A stretch of DNA of 7,903 nucleotides, from contig JAHFIO010000039.1 of assembly GCA_023246325.1 (NCBI GenBank), positions 1 to 7,903 of the forward strand, read 5' to 3'. Shown here piece after piece: positions 5,845 through 7,903 of this stretch (its first letter is position 1; every line of letters begins with the position of its first letter). The DNA comes from Candidatus Uhrbacteria bacterium (GTDB lineage: Bacteria > Patescibacteriota > Patescibacteriia > 2-12-FULL-60-25). Both the position numbers and the translations under genes were made by a program. The notes beneath the pieces were generated by a model that saw only the letters and a program-made list of their open reading frames with translations, was not told the DNA's origin and did no database searches.

Positions 5845-7851
5845 TTACACCACAAACTTTCGCGTCTTTACTTCTTCAGAATAAATTTCTAATCTATCCC
5901 CTATCATAATTTTAGTTTTTCCTTTATATGAAAGTCCGCATTCCTGCCCTGCTGCAGCTTCTTTCATAATTTGTTTCCCAATTTGTACGCTCTCAATCAA
6001 ACCTTCACCTATTGGTTCTTCACCTCGCCAAATACGGGTTTTCGTGTGTGCATGAATTTTCCCTTCTTTCACTTTTCCACCTATAACCATTCGCCCCGTT
6101 TCTGTTCTAAATATCGCGACAGTTTCAAATTCACCTTCGTGCGTCACAATAACTTCAGGTGGAACAAGTGTATTCAATCGTTCTACAACATCATCAAAAA
6201 TTTCATAAATAATTTTCGATTGCTTTACCACCACATTTTTATCACGCGCTTGCACTGCCGCTTGTGATGTTGGCGTAACACCAAAAGCATACACAATAGA
6301 CGGTGTAGAATTTTCTGCGCGTGTAATATCATTTTCATTTACATTTCCCAACCCTTTTTGAATCACCTCTACCCCCACATCATCCGAACGAATTTTTTCA
6401 AACATCCCTAATAAAGCCTCTAACGATCCTAATGTATCTGCTTTCAAAATAATATGTAGCATTTTCGCACTCTTCACACCATCTTCTTCTTTTTTTACTT
6501 GTCGTGTTGCCGTCATTTGCGATGCTAACTGCATCGTAGATCGTGTTTGTTTTTTTTCTAAAATTTTTGGATTAAGTGGAACTTCCAAAATATCTCCCAC
6601 CGCTGGCAATACTTTAAATCCTAAAATTTTTGCTGGCATTCCAGGCGTAACAATTTCAACATTTTTTCCACTCCAATCTCGCATAGAGCGTACGCGTCCA
6701 TATGCTGCACCCGCAATGCCTAACGAATCATTCCGATGTAAGGATCCTGCCTGTATCAGAATGGTTGCAACTGGTCCCTCGCCTTTATCCAGATGTGATT
6801 CAATCACCGTGCCAACAGCCAACCTTGCAGGATTCGCTCGTATTTTATCCGCATTCATATCTGCAACCAATAAAATAACATCCAAAATTTCATCTATACC
6901 CATTTTTGTTTTAGCGGAAATTTTAGCCAAGGGCACGGAACCTCCCCATGCTTCTGTATTCACACCCAGTTCTGATAATTGCGATAATACCTTATCAATA
7001 TCAACATCCGGTTTATCCATTTTATTCATTGCAACTATATACGGTAACTTTGCCGCTGTAATAATATTCAATGCTTCTTTTGTTTGTGGTTGCACGCCAT
7101 CATCCGCAGCAACAACTAAAATAGCAATGTCAGCAATCTTCGCACCTCGCGATCGCATAATAGTAAACGCTTCATGACCCGGTGTATCAATAAAAGTAAT
7201 ATCTCGATTTTTTCTATGCACTTGATATGCACCAATATGTTGTGTAATCCCCCCTGCCTCTCCCCCCATCACATTCGTTTCACGAATTGCATCAAGTAAT
7301 TTTGTTTTCCCATGATCAACGTGACCCATGACAACAACAACAGGCGGACGTGCGCGAAAATTTGCTTCATCCTCCTGATCAAAAACTTCTTTTACTCGAT
7401 CGATCGACATCACCATTTCAACAGCGTCATCTTTCTTCACAACTTCAGCTATCGCTTTAAATCCTAATTCCTCTGCAATAATCGCAGCTGTTTCAAAATC
7501 CAATCTTTCATTTTGTGAAGCTAAAATTCCTGCACGCATTAATTCTTGAATAATTTTTGTAACAGGCAAATTCATTTTACCGGCCAAATCACGTACAATC
7601 ACAACGGCAGGAAGAGTCACTTCTTTAAGTGGAACCCCAGCTTCACGATCCGCCTTAGCAGATCCTGCAATTAAAGAATTGCGCAATCGTTCGCGTCTTT
7701 CATTCTCAAACCATTTTTGAATTATTCGATCTGCAATCGCATCATCAATTTTTATTGCTTTATGCCCTACATCAAAACCAAGCGCTGGAAGTTTTTCTAG
7801 CAATTCATATGGCGTTGTCTTTAATTTTCGCGCTAAATCAGATACATTCAT
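5845..7851 (-). CDS. infB: Translation initiation factor IF-2
   Basis: IF2 is the GTPase that delivers initiator fMet-tRNA to the 30S subunit and promotes 50S joining. At 668 residues it is a compact form; E. coli IF2 is about 890. Two IF2_N-like modules are visible, at about 1-47 (MNVSDLARKL start) and 80-134 (VIVRDLAGKMNLPV). The G domain has G1 GHVDHGKT (176-183), G2 GITQH (201-205, with T203), G3 DTPGH (222-226), G4 NKMD (276-279) and G5 SAK (312-314). Domain II carries KGEGPVATILIQ (356-367), domain III LHIILKADTLGSLEAL (465-480), and the C-terminal fMet-tRNA-binding domain ends with ECGL (637-640). The family's GC pair in that domain (GCxV) reads GG here (591-592). The ATG at 7851 gives the family N-terminus. 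There is no Shine-Dalgarno sequence, and a promoter sits directly in front. The common nusA-infB coupling is therefore not required for expression here. Confidence 0.97.
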   Translation of the reverse strand: MNVSDLARKLKTTPYELLEKLPALGFDVGHKAIKIDDAIADRIIQKWFENERRERLRNSLIAGSAKADREAGVPLKEVTLPAVVIVRDLAGKMNLPVTKIIQELMRAGILASQNERLDFETAAIIAEELGFKAIAEVVKKDDAVEMVMSIDRVKEVFDQEDEANFRARPPVVVVMGHVDHGKTKLLDAIRETNVMGGEAGGITQHIGAYQVHRKNRDITFIDTPGHEAFTIMRSRGAKIADIAILVVAADDGVQPQTKEALNIITAAKLPYIVAMNKMDKPDVDIDKVLSQLSELGVNTEAWGGSVPLAKISAKTKMGIDEILDVILLVADMNADKIRANPARLAVGTVIESHLDKGEGPVATILIQAGSLHRNDSLGIAGAAYGRVRSMRDWSGKNVEIVTPGMPAKILGFKVLPAVGDILEVPLNPKILEKKQTRSTMQLASQMTATRQVKKEEDGVKSAKMLHIILKADTLGSLEALLGMFEKIRSDDVGVEVIQKGLGNVNENDITRAENSTPSIVYAFGVTPTSQAAVQARDKNVVVKQSKIIYEIFDDVVERLNTLVPPEVIVTHEGEFETVAIFRTETGRMVIGGKVKEGKIHAHTKTRIWRGEEPIGEGLIESVQIGKQIMKEAAAGQECGLSYKGKTKIMIGDRLEIYSEEVKTRKFVV

Positions 7852-7859
7852 GTGTGAAA

Positions 7860-7888
7860 ATCATACGCTAAATAAGCATTTCCGTCAA
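7860..7888 (-). promoter_or_regulatory. infB promoter (TTGACG-17-TATGAT), near-leaderless
   Basis: On the minus strand TTGACG (7888-7883) and TATGAT (7865-7860) each match the sigma-70 consensus at 5 of 6, with the ideal 17-nt spacer. The infB ATG at 7851 begins 9 nt after the -10 (TTTCACAC between). Usual spacing puts the first transcribed base at the A at 7853, leaving a 2-nt leader. The AT-rich 15 bp further upstream (7889-7903) show nothing recognisable. Confidence 0.75.
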
Positions 7889-7903
7889 TTCGACAGGATA
7901 TAA

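Noticed and set aside
6716..7177. Rightward 153-codon open frame opposite infB
   Set aside because: It covers the IF2 G domain and domain II on the other strand, which fully explain the conservation; no start signal of its own.
1..7903. Recoded UGA (Gly or Trp), as in some CPR groups
   Set aside because: All four complete genes read through in the standard code with no in-frame TGA, and they stop at TAA or TAG.

Overview
The window looks like chromosomal DNA from a low-GC bacterium. The best guess is a member of the Candidate Phyla Radiation (Patescibacteria), probably Parcubacteria-like. The reasons are a compact 668-residue IF2 with a short N-terminus, very tight gene packing (28-30 bp gaps), start codons without clear Shine-Dalgarno sequences, and a giant orphan protein of 1405 residues among housekeeping genes. 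This assignment is inference; no marker gene in the window settles it. The genetic code is standard as far as can be seen: the long frames contain no in-frame TGA and end in TAA or TAG.

Layout, left to right. Positions 1-1569 hold a leftward housekeeping cluster, read trxA -> trxB -> tsaD. It encodes thioredoxin, thioredoxin reductase and the N-terminal third of the tRNA t6A-synthesis protein TsaD, which runs off the left edge. trxB and tsaD overlap or abut. trxA and trxB are separated by a perfect 7-bp inverted repeat followed by a T-run, which could be an intrinsic terminator or attenuator. Positions 1599-5816 hold the only rightward gene, a 4.2-kb open frame for a largely alpha-helical protein of unknown function. 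It has two probable coiled-coil stretches and a C-terminal alpha/beta domain. Positions 5845-7851 hold leftward infB (IF2), convergent with the giant gene. The last 52 bp hold a strong-looking infB promoter.

TrxA and TrxB form a complete NADPH-dependent disulfide-reducing pair. TsaD and IF2 belong to translation: tRNA modification at A37, and loading of initiator tRNA. The giant gene has no evident link to either and appears to sit between two housekeeping blocks. Its base composition is visibly more AT-rich than its flanks.

The main regulatory observation is that promoter-like elements lie almost on top of start codons. The giant gene has TATAAT exactly 6 nt before its ATG. infB has TTGACG-17-TATGAT-8-ATG. 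trxA has a weaker TTGCGC-17-TAGTAT-8-ATG. All three imply mRNAs with leaders of 0-2 nt. The trxA and giant-gene promoters overlap each other and the first codons of the opposite gene. No stretch over 300 bp lacks a gene, and I saw no tRNA, rRNA, CRISPR array or mobile element.
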